Of a DNA stretch of 8,188 bases, positions 1-5,893 are shown in pieces (positions within the stretch are counted from its first letter, which is position 1; every line of letters begins with the position of its first letter). The DNA is from Clostridiales bacterium (GTDB taxonomy: Bacteria > Bacillota > Clostridia > Christensenellales > Aristaeellaceae), in contig JAHZHX010000080.1 in NCBI GenBank assembly GCA_019420065.1, positions 1 to 8,188 of the forward strand. The letters are read 5' to 3'. The notes beneath the pieces are model-generated. The model was not told where the DNA came from and did no database searches. It saw nothing but the letters and a program-made list of their open reading frames with translations. A program made the position numbers and the translations under genes.

Positions 1-72
<72 letters not shown>

Positions 73-98
73 TCATTGCGTCTCACAACGCGAGAATT

Positions 99-127
99 AT
101 GATACCACCATTTCATATATTTGTCAA
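99..127 (-). promoter_or_regulatory. Sigma-A-type promoter for the initiator tRNA
   Basis: On the minus strand there is a perfect -35 box TTGACA (127-122), a 17-nt spacer and a -10 box TATCAT (104-99). Transcription would start near 92, about 20 nt before the mature tRNA 5' end. An A/T tract on its upstream side (about 130-158, including eight A followed by five T) looks like an UP element, as expected for a highly expressed stable RNA promoter. Confidence 0.8.
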
Positions 128-205
128 CAGGTATTTTAAAAAAAATTTTTGATATTTTCAGCGCTTTGCAGGCAGTCGTTTTCGCGAATGTTTTTCGCCG
201 CATGA

Positions 206-234
206 TTGCTTTTTAGCCGAAAATCCTATATAAT
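206..234 (+). promoter_or_regulatory. Promoter for the membrane protein-rsuA-patB-pepV operon
   Basis: A consensus -10 box TATAAT (229-234) is preceded, with a 17-nt spacer, by TTGCTT (206-211), a weaker -35 box. Transcription would begin near 241, leaving a leader of about 30 nt that holds the ribosome site GGGAGG (260-265). It is divergent from the tRNA promoter. No operator-like dyad or riboswitch fold was seen in the 199-nt region between the tRNA and the first gene. Confidence 0.75.
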
Positions 235-271
235 GGTTAAGAATTGATCGTAATTCTTTGGGAGGATGTCA

Positions 272-1171
272 ATGAAGATTCGCGCCCATACGATCGCCCT
301 CTATTGCTGCCTGCATCACGCCGGGGCGCTGTGCCTTATGTTTGCAAAGCAGCTTTTCTTCCGGCTTGTCGCATGGCTGCCGCTTGCGGCGGTCTGTCTG
401 TTTCACTGGCCGCTGCCGTTATCGATGGCAGCGCTCATTTGTATTGTCCTGTATATCCTGCTGGTATTTCCCGCGCGCTTTTCGCTTGCCTTTCAAATGA
501 CATGTATGACCCGCCAGGCCGACAGCCGCTCGCTGCGTCCAAGCGCCTATCCCACCCGCTTGAAAGCCGGCTGTATCCGCTTGTTGTCCGGCGCGCTCTG
601 GGGGCTGCCGCTGGCCTTTTTCCTGTATCGCACATATCAGTATATCTTTGTGTTCGAAGGAACGCGCTTCGGCCGCGATTTTACCGCAATCGGCGCTTTT
701 CTGTCCCCCGCGTCAACGGATACCGGAAAAATGTTCCTGGGTTCCGCCGTTTTCTTTGGCCTGCTGGCGCTTTCCTTTTTTCTGCTGCTCTACGGATGGT
801 GGCGCGGCGTTCCATTTGATTTTCAAATGGTAGGCAGTATCCGCCTGAAAACCGCGCTGCGCAATGCGCGCCGGGCTCGAAGGCGCTGTCGTTCTGCGCT
901 ATGGAAAAACGCCTGCATTCATTTTCTGCTCTGTCTGCCCGCGCTGATCGTCCCCCTGCTGCTGCCCTACCTTAAGCTGCGTCCCATGCTGGCCGGCCGC
1001 GCCATGGAGGATTTGCAGTTGATTTATGTTTTTCTCAGCGCCGGTATGGTCTCGGACGGCACGCTGGCCTGCGCGCTGGCGCTGTTCCTGCTTTTGTATC
1101 TCCCGCTTCTCCCTTACAGAAAACTGCGTAACGCAGCCGTGGTGGTGAACTGCTATGCCGGAAAACGTTGA
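272..1171 (+). CDS. Unknown multi-pass membrane protein (about 6 TM helices)
   Basis: I do not recognise this 299-residue protein as a named family. Hydrophobic stretches at roughly residues 27-45, 49-67, 102-119, 155-175, 214-235 and 262-281 predict about six membrane helices. A very basic stretch near residues 191-212, rich in Arg, precedes the fifth helix and should face the cytoplasm. There is no clear signal peptide or catalytic motif. An in-frame ATG two codons earlier (266) directly abuts the ribosome site GGGAGG (260-265), which leaves no spacing, so the ATG at 272 with a 6-nt spacer is the better start. The gene leads the operon and overlaps the start of rsuA by 17 nt, which suggests translational coupling. 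That overlap is its only clue to function. A long overlapping frame at 244-819 is a shadow of it. Confidence 0.8.
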   Translation: MKIRAHTIALYCCLHHAGALCLMFAKQLFFRLVAWLPLAAVCLFHWPLPLSMAALICIVLYILLVFPARFSLAFQMTCMTRQADSRSLRPSAYPTRLKAGCIRLLSGALWGLPLAFFLYRTYQYIFVFEGTRFGRDFTAIGAFLSPASTDTGKMFLGSAVFFGLLALSFFLLLYGWWRGVPFDFQMVGSIRLKTALRNARRARRRCRSALWKNACIHFLLCLPALIVPLLLPYLKLRPMLAGRAMEDLQLIYVFLSAGMVSDGTLACALALFLLLYLPLLPYRKLRNAAVVVNCYAGKR

Positions 1172-1910
1172 CGCGCAGCTGCGTCTGGATCGCTTATTGG
1201 CTGCGTTGGCCCTCGGTTCGCGCAGCCAGGTACGCGAAATGGTTCGCGCCGGACGGGTGCGCGTAAACGGCGCGCTTCAGCGCAGTCCGCAGGCCCATGT
1301 AATGCCGGGAGATTGCCTTCTGGTAGATGATGCGCCCGTGGACGCCCGTCTGACCCGGCACATCATGCTTTACAAGCCCTGCGGCGTGCTGACCGCAGCG
1401 CGCGATCCCAAGCAGCCTACCGTGCTGGATCTTTTGCCCTCCGTATACCGCGCCTGCGGCTGCATGCCCGCCGGACGGCTGGATAAGGATACCGAAGGCC
1501 TGCTGTTTTTGACAACGGACGGCACGCTGGCCCACCTTCTGCTCTCACCCAAGCGTCATGTCTGGAAAAGCTATATTGCCGTTGTGGATGGGCCGCTGGG
1601 TGCAAACGACGTTGCCGCCTTTGCGGACGGCATAGCGCTTTCCGATTTCACCGCCCTGCCCGCAAGGCTTGAGATTCTCAGCAGCAGCAATGCCCAGGCA
1701 GCCGGCCGCGTATGGGTGCATGAGGGCAAATTTCATCAGGTACGCCGCATGTTCGCCGCGCGCGGGCGCACCGTCACCTCTCTCAAACGGGAAACCTTTG
1801 GCCCACTTGTCTTGGACGCGGCACTGCGCCCGGGTGAATATCGCGAACTGACGCAAGACGAGCGCAATGCGTTGTATGCCTGCGCGTCGTCAGAAAACGA
1901 GGCTACATGA
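1155..1910 (+). CDS. rsuA: RsuA-family 16S rRNA pseudouridine synthase
   Basis: The 251-residue protein is predicted to convert uridine to pseudouridine in 16S rRNA (U516 in E. coli numbering for RsuA). An S4 RNA-binding domain occupies about residues 8-60 (LDRLLAAL...VRAGRVRVNG). The catalytic domain carries the family signature GRLDKDTEGLL (107-117) with the nucleophilic aspartate at D110. It also has KSY (138-140), EGKFHQVRRMF (190-200) and a C-terminal GEYRELTQDE (227-236). Length and motif order match RsuA better than RluA-type enzymes, but the paralogous RluB/RluE/RluF group, which act on 23S rRNA, cannot be fully excluded. The ATG at 1155 has a modest ribosome site GGTGGTG (1141-1147). 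It starts inside the end of the membrane protein gene, and its stop overlaps the next start as ATGA. Confidence 0.9.
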   Translation: MPENVDAQLRLDRLLAALALGSRSQVREMVRAGRVRVNGALQRSPQAHVMPGDCLLVDDAPVDARLTRHIMLYKPCGVLTAARDPKQPTVLDLLPSVYRACGCMPAGRLDKDTEGLLFLTTDGTLAHLLLSPKRHVWKSYIAVVDGPLGANDVAAFADGIALSDFTALPARLEILSSSNAQAAGRVWVHEGKFHQVRRMFAARGRTVTSLKRETFGPLVLDAALRPGEYRELTQDERNALYACASSENEAT

Positions 1911-2512
1911 ACGACCATTATTATACCGAAAATCCGCTCAGCGAAAGCAAGCCGGTACAGGCTCGCTTTTCCTATCGCGGACAAGCATTTGATCTGACGA
2001 CCGATGCGGGCGTATTCTCGCGCGGAGAGCTTGACGCGGGAACACGGATTCTGCTGTCCGCCTTGCCGGAGCGTCTTGAGGGCGACATTCTTGACTTGGG
2101 CTGCGGCTGGGGGCCCATTGGCGTCTGCGTCGGTCGGCTGAATCCTGGCTGCCGCGTCACCTTTGCCGATATCAACCTCCGCGCGCTGGAATTAAGCCGT
2201 CAGAACGCGTCGAAGTATCCCATCCAGGCAAATTTCATCCACAGCGATGGTTTTTCTGCAATCAATGGCCTGTTTGACTGCGTAATTACCAATCCACCGA
2301 TCCGCGCAGGAAAGCAGACCGTCTACCAAATATTTTCGGACAGCCTTGCGCACCTGCGCCCGGGCGGCGTGCTCTATCTGGTCATTCGCAAACAGCAGGG
2401 CGCGCCCTCGGCGCTCAAATATCTTTCAACCCTATTTACCGGCGTTACGGTGATTGAGAAAAGCGGAGGGTACTGGGTCCTCCGCTGTCAAAACGGAGGA
2501 GAAAAATCATGA
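1907..2512 (+). CDS. RsmC-like SAM-dependent methyltransferase (YbxB type)
   Basis: This is a 201-residue class I (Rossmann-fold) methyltransferase. Motif I DLGCGWGPIG (63-72) binds S-adenosylmethionine. An acidic FADIN segment (86-90) would hold the ribose, and the active-site motif is NPPIRAGK (129-136). The NPPIRAG form is characteristic of the RsmC/RlmG group, which make N2-methylguanine in rRNA (G1207 of 16S rRNA for E. coli RsmC). The protein corresponds only to the C-terminal catalytic half of E. coli RsmC, like the short YbxB-type proteins of Bacillota, so the exact target base is an inference. Its neighbour RsuA supports an rRNA role. It overlaps both neighbours by 4 nt (ATGA at each end). 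An 8-bp hairpin in its last codons is reported separately. Confidence 0.85.
   Translation: MNDHYYTENPLSESKPVQARFSYRGQAFDLTTDAGVFSRGELDAGTRILLSALPERLEGDILDLGCGWGPIGVCVGRLNPGCRVTFADINLRALELSRQNASKYPIQANFIHSDGFSAINGLFDCVITNPPIRAGKQTVYQIFSDSLAHLRPGGVLYLVIRKQQGAPSALKYLSTLFTGVTVIEKSGGYWVLRCQNGGEKS
2462..2500 (+). promoter_or_regulatory. Two alternative hairpins, one covering the patB ribosome site
   Basis: AGCGGAGG (2462-2469) and CCTCCGCT (2479-2486) form a perfect 8-bp stem with a 9-nt loop. The same right arm, shifted by one base (TCCTCCG, 2478-2484), is also perfectly complementary over 7 bp to CGGAGGA (2494-2500). That segment contains the patB ribosome site, again with a 9-nt loop. The two folds exclude each other. 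Ribosomes finishing the upstream gene would melt both. This is seen in the sequence; a regulatory role is inference. Confidence 0.4.
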
Positions 2513-3681
2513 TCTACGACAAGGCTTTTTTTGACCAACCTTTGCAGCGTCAGGGAACGCGCAGCGTAAAATGGGACGCGGCGGCAAAGGCGGGCGCGGA
2601 CGCACTGCCCATGTGGGTGGCAGACTGGGATTTCCGCTGTGCCGAGCCCATTGTACAGGCCCTCAAGGACCGCGCCGCTCATCCCTGCTATGGCTATACC
2701 CATGACGACGCAAACGATGCAGGCGCTTTCTGCGGCTTCTGGCTGCGCCGTCATCAGCTGCATATCGATCCGGAGCAAACCTTTATGCTTCCATGCGTAA
2801 TTACCGGCCTGCGCCTTGCCGTGCGCTGTTTCGCGGAAAAAGGCGAGGGCGTTATTTACATGCCTCCGGTCTATGCGCCGTTTTGCGCCTCCATTGAAAT
2901 GAACGGCCGCAAACCGCTTGCCGCGCCCCTGCTTGCAGACAGCCAGGGCCGCTATTCCATGGACTTTGACGCTATCGAAAATCATCTGCGCAACGGCGCA
3001 AAATGCATTCTGTTCTGCAATCCGCACAATCCCGTATCCCGCGCATGGGCCAAAGAGGAGCTTCAGCGTTTGGTTGACCTCGCCAATTCGTATCACGCCG
3101 TGCTGGTCTCGGACGAAATCCACGCAGATTTCGTGTACAAGCCCCACGTCTTTGTTCCTATGCTGTCCTTAAAAGACGCCGGGCGCTGTACCGTTGTTTG
3201 CGCCTCCGCCAGCAAAACGTTTAATGTGCCCGGCATTCAGCAGGCAACCATGGTCTCTTTTAACCCTGAGCTTCTTGGCCGTATCCGCACCGAGGCCGAA
3301 TGCGCGGGCGTTACCAGCGGCAACACGTTTGCATTGGTAGCCACGCAGCAGGCATACAGCGCTTGCGACGCTTGGCTGGATGGTCTGCTCGCCTACCTGG
3401 AAGAAAGCCGCGAAATTCTTCGCACTGAGATCGCGCGCCTGCTGCCCCGCGCGGTTTTGACGCCCATTGAAGCCACCAGCCTGTGCTGGCTGGATCTGCG
3501 GGCCTACGCGCCCACCTGCGAGGAGCTGGACGCGCGGCTGCGCGCTCATGGTCTGATTCTGAACCGCGGCGAAATGTTTGACGCGGCGCTGGGGCAGGGC
3601 TTTATGCGCCTGAATTTCGGCTGTCCGCACGAAACGCTGCGTGAAGGTCTGAACCGGCTGGCTGCCGCCATGAATGAATGA
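2509..3681 (+). CDS. patB: PatB/MalY-type PLP-dependent C-S beta-lyase (aminotransferase fold)
   Basis: The 390-residue, fold-type I, pyridoxal phosphate enzyme probably splits cystathionine or cysteine S-conjugates into a thiol, pyruvate and ammonia. Features seen: N-terminal LPMWVADWDF (33-42), YGY (61-63), NPHNP (171-175), SDEIHADF (201-208) with the PLP-ring aspartate D202, and SASKTFN (233-239) with the Schiff-base lysine K236. The carboxylate-binding arginine R367 lies in FMRLNFGCP. This order and SDEIHxD are typical of PatB/MalY and not of general AspC-type transaminases. Departures from what I recall as the usual family sequence are a Ser after NPHNPV (S177, usually Gly) and NVPGIQ (239-244) where NLAGL is common. 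The start has an excellent ribosome site GGAGGAG (2495-2501) and overlaps the methyltransferase stop by 4 nt. The substrate cannot be read from the sequence. Confidence 0.9.
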   Translation: MIYDKAFFDQPLQRQGTRSVKWDAAAKAGADALPMWVADWDFRCAEPIVQALKDRAAHPCYGYTHDDANDAGAFCGFWLRRHQLHIDPEQTFMLPCVITGLRLAVRCFAEKGEGVIYMPPVYAPFCASIEMNGRKPLAAPLLADSQGRYSMDFDAIENHLRNGAKCILFCNPHNPVSRAWAKEELQRLVDLANSYHAVLVSDEIHADFVYKPHVFVPMLSLKDAGRCTVVCASASKTFNVPGIQQATMVSFNPELLGRIRTEAECAGVTSGNTFALVATQQAYSACDAWLDGLLAYLEESREILRTEIARLLPRAVLTPIEATSLCWLDLRAYAPTCEELDARLRAHGLILNRGEMFDAALGQGFMRLNFGCPHETLREGLNRLAAAMNE

Positions 3682-3704
3682 TTACATTGTCAGGAGGTTT
3701 GTCT

Positions 3705-5084
3705 ATGAATGATATGCAGAAGCTGGACGCCGCGATTGCGTCCCTGCGTCCGGAAATGGTTGACACGCTGCAGCGCTGGATCCGCATTCCCAGCGTAAAG
3801 GCCGCTCCGCTGCCCGGCGCGCCCTTCGGCGCTGCCGTTCGCCAGGCATTGGATGAAGCGCTGAAAGACTGCAAGCGTCTGGGCTTTTCCACCCAGGATT
3901 TTGACGGTTACGCCGCCCACGCCGATCTGGGCGAAGGCGATGACAGCGACGCGCTGGGTATCCTGGCGCACCTTGACGTAGTGCCCGAAGGAGATGGCTG
4001 GAATTATCCGCCCTATGGCGCGCAGATCGTTGACGGGCGCATGTATGGCCGCGGTACAAATGATGACAAAGGGCCTGCCGTTGCCGCCCTGTATGCCATG
4101 AAGGCCGTTCAAATGGCCGGCATCCCGCTCAAGCGCAAGGTACGCCTGATCCTGGGCTGCGATGAGGAAAGCGGCTGGATGGACATTGCGCATTATAAGC
4201 AAGCGGCCACCATGCCGCGCATGGGCTTCAGTCCGGATGCTTCTTATCCCATTATTAACATTGAAAAAGGCATGTGCCACCTTTCTCTGCATGCGCCGCT
4301 GTCGCAAGAAGGGCTGCGGGTCGTCGAATTCAATACGGGCGAACGCCCCAACGTGGTTCCCGGCAAAGCAAGCGCCCTGATTGCCGGCGATGCAGCCGTT
4401 GCCGCCGAGGCCCAGCGCGTTGCCGCCGAACTGGAGCTGCCTGTTTCCGCCGTCGTAGAGGGCGAAAATGTGCGTCTGACGGCCATTGGCGTTAACGGCC
4501 ATGCCGCCTATCCCGAAAGCGCCCGCAACGCCATTGGCGAGCTTCTGCTGGTACTGGCAAAAATGAATGTGCAGGGCGCGCTGAAAACGCTGGCGGAAAA
4601 AATCGGTCTGGAATATGACGGCAAGGCGCTTGGCATTCAGATATCTGACGGCATGAGCGGCTCCCTTACCTGCAATATGGGCATCATCCGTGCCGGTCAA
4701 AACGGCGTTTATGCAACGCTGGACATCCGCTATCCGATCATGGCCAATCCGGATATGATCATAAAGAATGCGCGCGCGGCGCTGAAGGGCTTTACGGTAG
4801 ATGTAGATGCCATCAAGGAGCCGCATTATGTGCCGGAAAGCAGCGAGCTGGTGCAGCGCCTGCTGGACGCTTATTGCGAAGTAACCGGTTTTGAGCGCAA
4901 ATGTCTTTACACCGGCGGCGGCACCTATGCCCGCGCCTTGGAGGAAGGGGTGGCCTTTGGCGCCGCTTTCCCGACAGACGAGGATCTGGCGCACCAGGCC
5001 AATGAATACGCCGATCTCGATAATCTATATAAAAATATTAAAATCTTCGCTTCGGCTATTGTCAAATTGGCCGGAAGGGCGTAA
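3705..5084 (+). CDS. pepV: Dipeptidase PepV (M20 zinc peptidase)
   Basis: The 459-residue cytoplasmic di-zinc dipeptidase hydrolyses Xaa-Xaa dipeptides; the family length is about 470. Metal and catalytic residues are all in place by motif: H89 and D91 in LAHLDVVPEGDGW, bridging D120 in GRGTNDDKGP, catalytic E154 and ligand E155 in DEESGW, D178 in SPDASYPI and H430 in DEDLAHQANEY. H265 (VNGHAAYP), in the lid domain, would stabilise the transition state. An upstream in-frame ATG at 3678 overlaps the end of patB and lacks a ribosome site. The ATG at 3705 sits 7 nt after AGGAGG (3692-3697), so I chose it. It follows patB by 23 nt and probably shares its transcript. Together the pair could process dipeptides of sulfur amino acids, though that is an inference. 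Confidence 0.93.
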   Translation: MNDMQKLDAAIASLRPEMVDTLQRWIRIPSVKAAPLPGAPFGAAVRQALDEALKDCKRLGFSTQDFDGYAAHADLGEGDDSDALGILAHLDVVPEGDGWNYPPYGAQIVDGRMYGRGTNDDKGPAVAALYAMKAVQMAGIPLKRKVRLILGCDEESGWMDIAHYKQAATMPRMGFSPDASYPIINIEKGMCHLSLHAPLSQEGLRVVEFNTGERPNVVPGKASALIAGDAAVAAEAQRVAAELELPVSAVVEGENVRLTAIGVNGHAAYPESARNAIGELLLVLAKMNVQGALKTLAEKIGLEYDGKALGIQISDGMSGSLTCNMGIIRAGQNGVYATLDIRYPIMANPDMIIKNARAALKGFTVDVDAIKEPHYVPESSELVQRLLDAYCEVTGFERKCLYTGGGTYARALEEGVAFGAAFPTDEDLAHQANEYADLDNLYKNIKIFASAIVKLAGRA

Positions 5085-5087
5085 AAT
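5059..5087 (+). promoter_or_regulatory. Candidate internal promoter for the DUF1667 gene
   Basis: TTGTCA (5059-5064), a 17-nt spacer and TAAAAT (5082-5087) each match the sigma-A consensus at five of six bases. The -10 box overlaps the pepV stop codon. A start near 5094 would give a leader of about 30 nt ending in the ribosome site AGGAGG (5111-5116). The DUF1667 gene could therefore be expressed separately from the upstream operon. Confidence 0.6.
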
Positions 5088-5125
5088 AGGATTGTTGAAA
5101 AAACTCGTGTAGGAGGTATCCTTCC

Positions 5126-5485
5126 TTGCAAAAGACTGAAATCATCACCTGCATCAACTGCCCGATGGGCTGCCGTATGGAAGTTACCCTGGAGGATGGC
5201 ACCGTCACTTCCGTAAAGGGCAACACCTGCAAACGCGGCGAGAATTATGCCCATCAGGAATGTACGCAGCCGCTGCGCATGATTACTGCCGTCGCCCCTG
5301 TCATTAACCGCGCAATCCCCGTCAGCCTTAAAACCCGTACTCCGATTCCCAAGGCCAAGATCGAGGATTGCATGCGCGAGATCGACGCGCTTCAGCTGAA
5401 AGCGCCGATCCAGGCCGGCGATGTTCTGATTTCCAACGTTGTCGATACTGGCGTAGATGTAATTGCCACCAAGTCCGTACTGTAA
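5126..5485 (+). CDS. DUF1667 family small cysteine-motif protein
   Basis: The 119-residue protein matches the DUF1667 (COG3862) family pattern. It has a cysteine cluster CINCPMGC (9-16), further cysteines C35 (NTCKRGENYA) and C46 (QECTQP), then a conserved PLRMITAVAPV region and a C-terminal region with GDVLISNVVDTGVDVIAT. The four N-terminal cysteines look like a metal or Fe-S site. Family members usually sit beside glycerol-3-phosphate dehydrogenase (GlpA-like) and FAD/NAD oxidoreductase genes, where they probably form part of an electron-transfer complex. None of these partners is in the window, so its role here is unknown. The start is TTG at 5126, 9 nt after a strong AGGAGG; no ATG is available in frame before the cysteine cluster. 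A probable own promoter overlaps the pepV stop. Confidence 0.88.
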   Translation: MQKTEIITCINCPMGCRMEVTLEDGTVTSVKGNTCKRGENYAHQECTQPLRMITAVAPVINRAIPVSLKTRTPIPKAKIEDCMREIDALQLKAPIQAGDVLISNVVDTGVDVIATKSVL

Positions 5486-5501
5486 TTGCTCAAGCTTTGC
5501 C

Positions 5502-5530
5502 AAGCGCCGCCTTTAATAAAAGCGGCGCTT
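5502..5530 (+). terminator. GC-rich hairpin after the DUF1667 gene (terminator-like, left copy)
   Basis: AAGCGCCGC (5502-5510) pairs perfectly with GCGGCGCTT (5522-5530) around an A/T-rich loop. It begins 16 nt after the DUF1667 stop, where a terminator is expected, but the following CTTCAGTCTG is a poor U tract. A copy with one base changed lies at 5729-5757. Confidence 0.55.
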
Positions 5531-5728
5531 CAGTCTGTTGACAAAGTCAACAGACGGGCAGAGGCTGAGAAAGTCTGCAAGGCAAGGAAACGAGCTTGCA
5601 GATCAGGGAGCTTACATAGACGTAAGTGACCGCCATCCGCAAGTGAAGTTGACGCAGCAAGCAAAAATTCCTTCATTTTCTCTTTTTTCGAAGAAATTTT
5701 TGCGTTTGCGGGCTTTATCAGTGCTCTG
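5531..5728. repeat. Structured repeat-like element between two hairpin copies
   Basis: It contains at least four local inverted repeats: GTCTGTTGAC/GTCAACAGAC (5533-5542/5546-5555, perfect 10 bp, 3-nt loop), TCTGCAAG/CTTGCAGA (5574-5581/5595-5602, perfect 8 bp), CTTAC/GTAAG (5611-5615/5622-5626), and GCAAAAATT/AATTTTTGC (5661-5669/5695-5703). The last is extended inwards by CTTC/GAAG after one mismatch. The element is bounded by CAG on the left and CTG on the right, which extends the flanking GC-rich arms into a 12-bp inverted match (5522-5533 with 5726-5737). It looks like a small non-coding intergenic repeat or a structured RNA, not a gene. It encodes no transposase. I have a vague impression of similar intergenic elements in gut Clostridia, but cannot verify it here. 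Confidence 0.5.
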
Positions 5729-5757
5729 AAGCGCCGCCTTTAATAAAGGCGGCGCTT
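5729..5757 (+). terminator. GC-rich hairpin (terminator-like, right copy)
   Basis: A perfect 13-bp stem, AAGCGCCGCCTTT (5729-5741) with AAAGGCGGCGCTT (5745-5757), closes a 3-nt loop. It matches the hairpin at 5502-5530 at 28 of 29 positions. It is the better hairpin of the two because the single difference (G instead of A) completes the stem. The trailing TTTAC gives only a short U tract, so it is a plausible but not strong intrinsic terminator. Confidence 0.55.
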
Positions 5758-5831
5758 TACATACCGGATAATCCAATTTCTAAACACGCTCTATATTGCA
5801 TAAAAAAAATATGTTTTCATAAAATAATCAT

Positions 5832-5847
5832 GAATGCTCTTGCATTC
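5832..5847 (+). promoter_or_regulatory. Perfect dyad over the murB -35 box
   Basis: GAATGC (5832-5837) and GCATTC (5842-5847) form a 6-bp perfect inverted repeat with a TCTT centre. It covers the whole -35 hexamer TTGCAT. It may be an operator. It could also act as a weak terminator for upstream transcripts, because CTTTTTATTT follows a few bases later. Either role is inference. Confidence 0.35.
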
Positions 5848-5868
5848 GCTCTTTTTATTTGTTATAAT
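5840..5868 (+). promoter_or_regulatory. Extended -10 promoter for murB-whiA-HPr operon
   Basis: TTGCAT (5840-5845), a 17-nt spacer and a perfect TATAAT (5863-5868) are present. A TG dinucleotide one base before the -10 box (5860-5861) makes it an extended -10 promoter. Transcription would begin near 5875, giving a leader of about 20 nt that carries the ribosome site CCGGAGG. Confidence 0.8.
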
Positions 5869-5893
5869 TGTTATAAATTTTTCCGGAGGTTCT

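Larger units (their letters stand above)
5486..5893. other. 408-nt gene-free region: paired hairpins, structured insert, murB promoter
   Basis: No credible gene was found here. The region holds a GC-rich hairpin (5502-5530), about 200 nt of sequence full of inverted repeats (5531-5728), a near-identical second GC-rich hairpin (5729-5757), an A/T-rich stretch (about 5760-5860) and the murB promoter. A 63-codon open frame at 5538-5729 has no convincing ribosome site, and its sequence is made up of the inverted repeats, so I do not call it a gene. Confidence 0.8.

Noticed and set aside
73..271. Riboswitch or T-box in the leader of the first operon
   Set aside because: The leader from the predicted start (about 241) to the ATG is only about 30 nt, with no room for such a structure.
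244..819. 191-codon + strand frame overlapping the membrane protein gene
   Set aside because: It starts before the ribosome site GGGAGG, has no ribosome site of its own and reads like out-of-frame sequence. The overlapping frame from 272 gives coherent membrane helices and has a well-spaced ribosome site.
2488..3147. 219-codon minus-strand frame opposite patB
   Set aside because: It is the shadow of a well-supported PLP enzyme gene and has no ribosome site or domain.
3678..3704. Longer start for pepV at 3678
   Set aside because: That ATG overlaps the patB stop without a ribosome site. The ATG at 3705 is 7 nt after a perfect AGGAGG.
3690..4994. 434-codon open frame on the minus strand
   Set aside because: It lies exactly opposite pepV, which has every M20 catalytic motif. 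It has no recognisable domain and reflects the GC-rich third positions of the + strand gene.
5538..5729. 63-codon open frame in the repeat region
   Set aside because: There is no convincing ribosome site, and its sequence is built from inverted repeats, ending in the right-hand hairpin. It is better explained as a structured repeat or RNA.
5834..5893. Longer start for murB, giving a hydrophobic leader
   Set aside because: The extra 20 codons are the promoter and ribosome site themselves. MurB is cytoplasmic and the 304-residue form has the family length.
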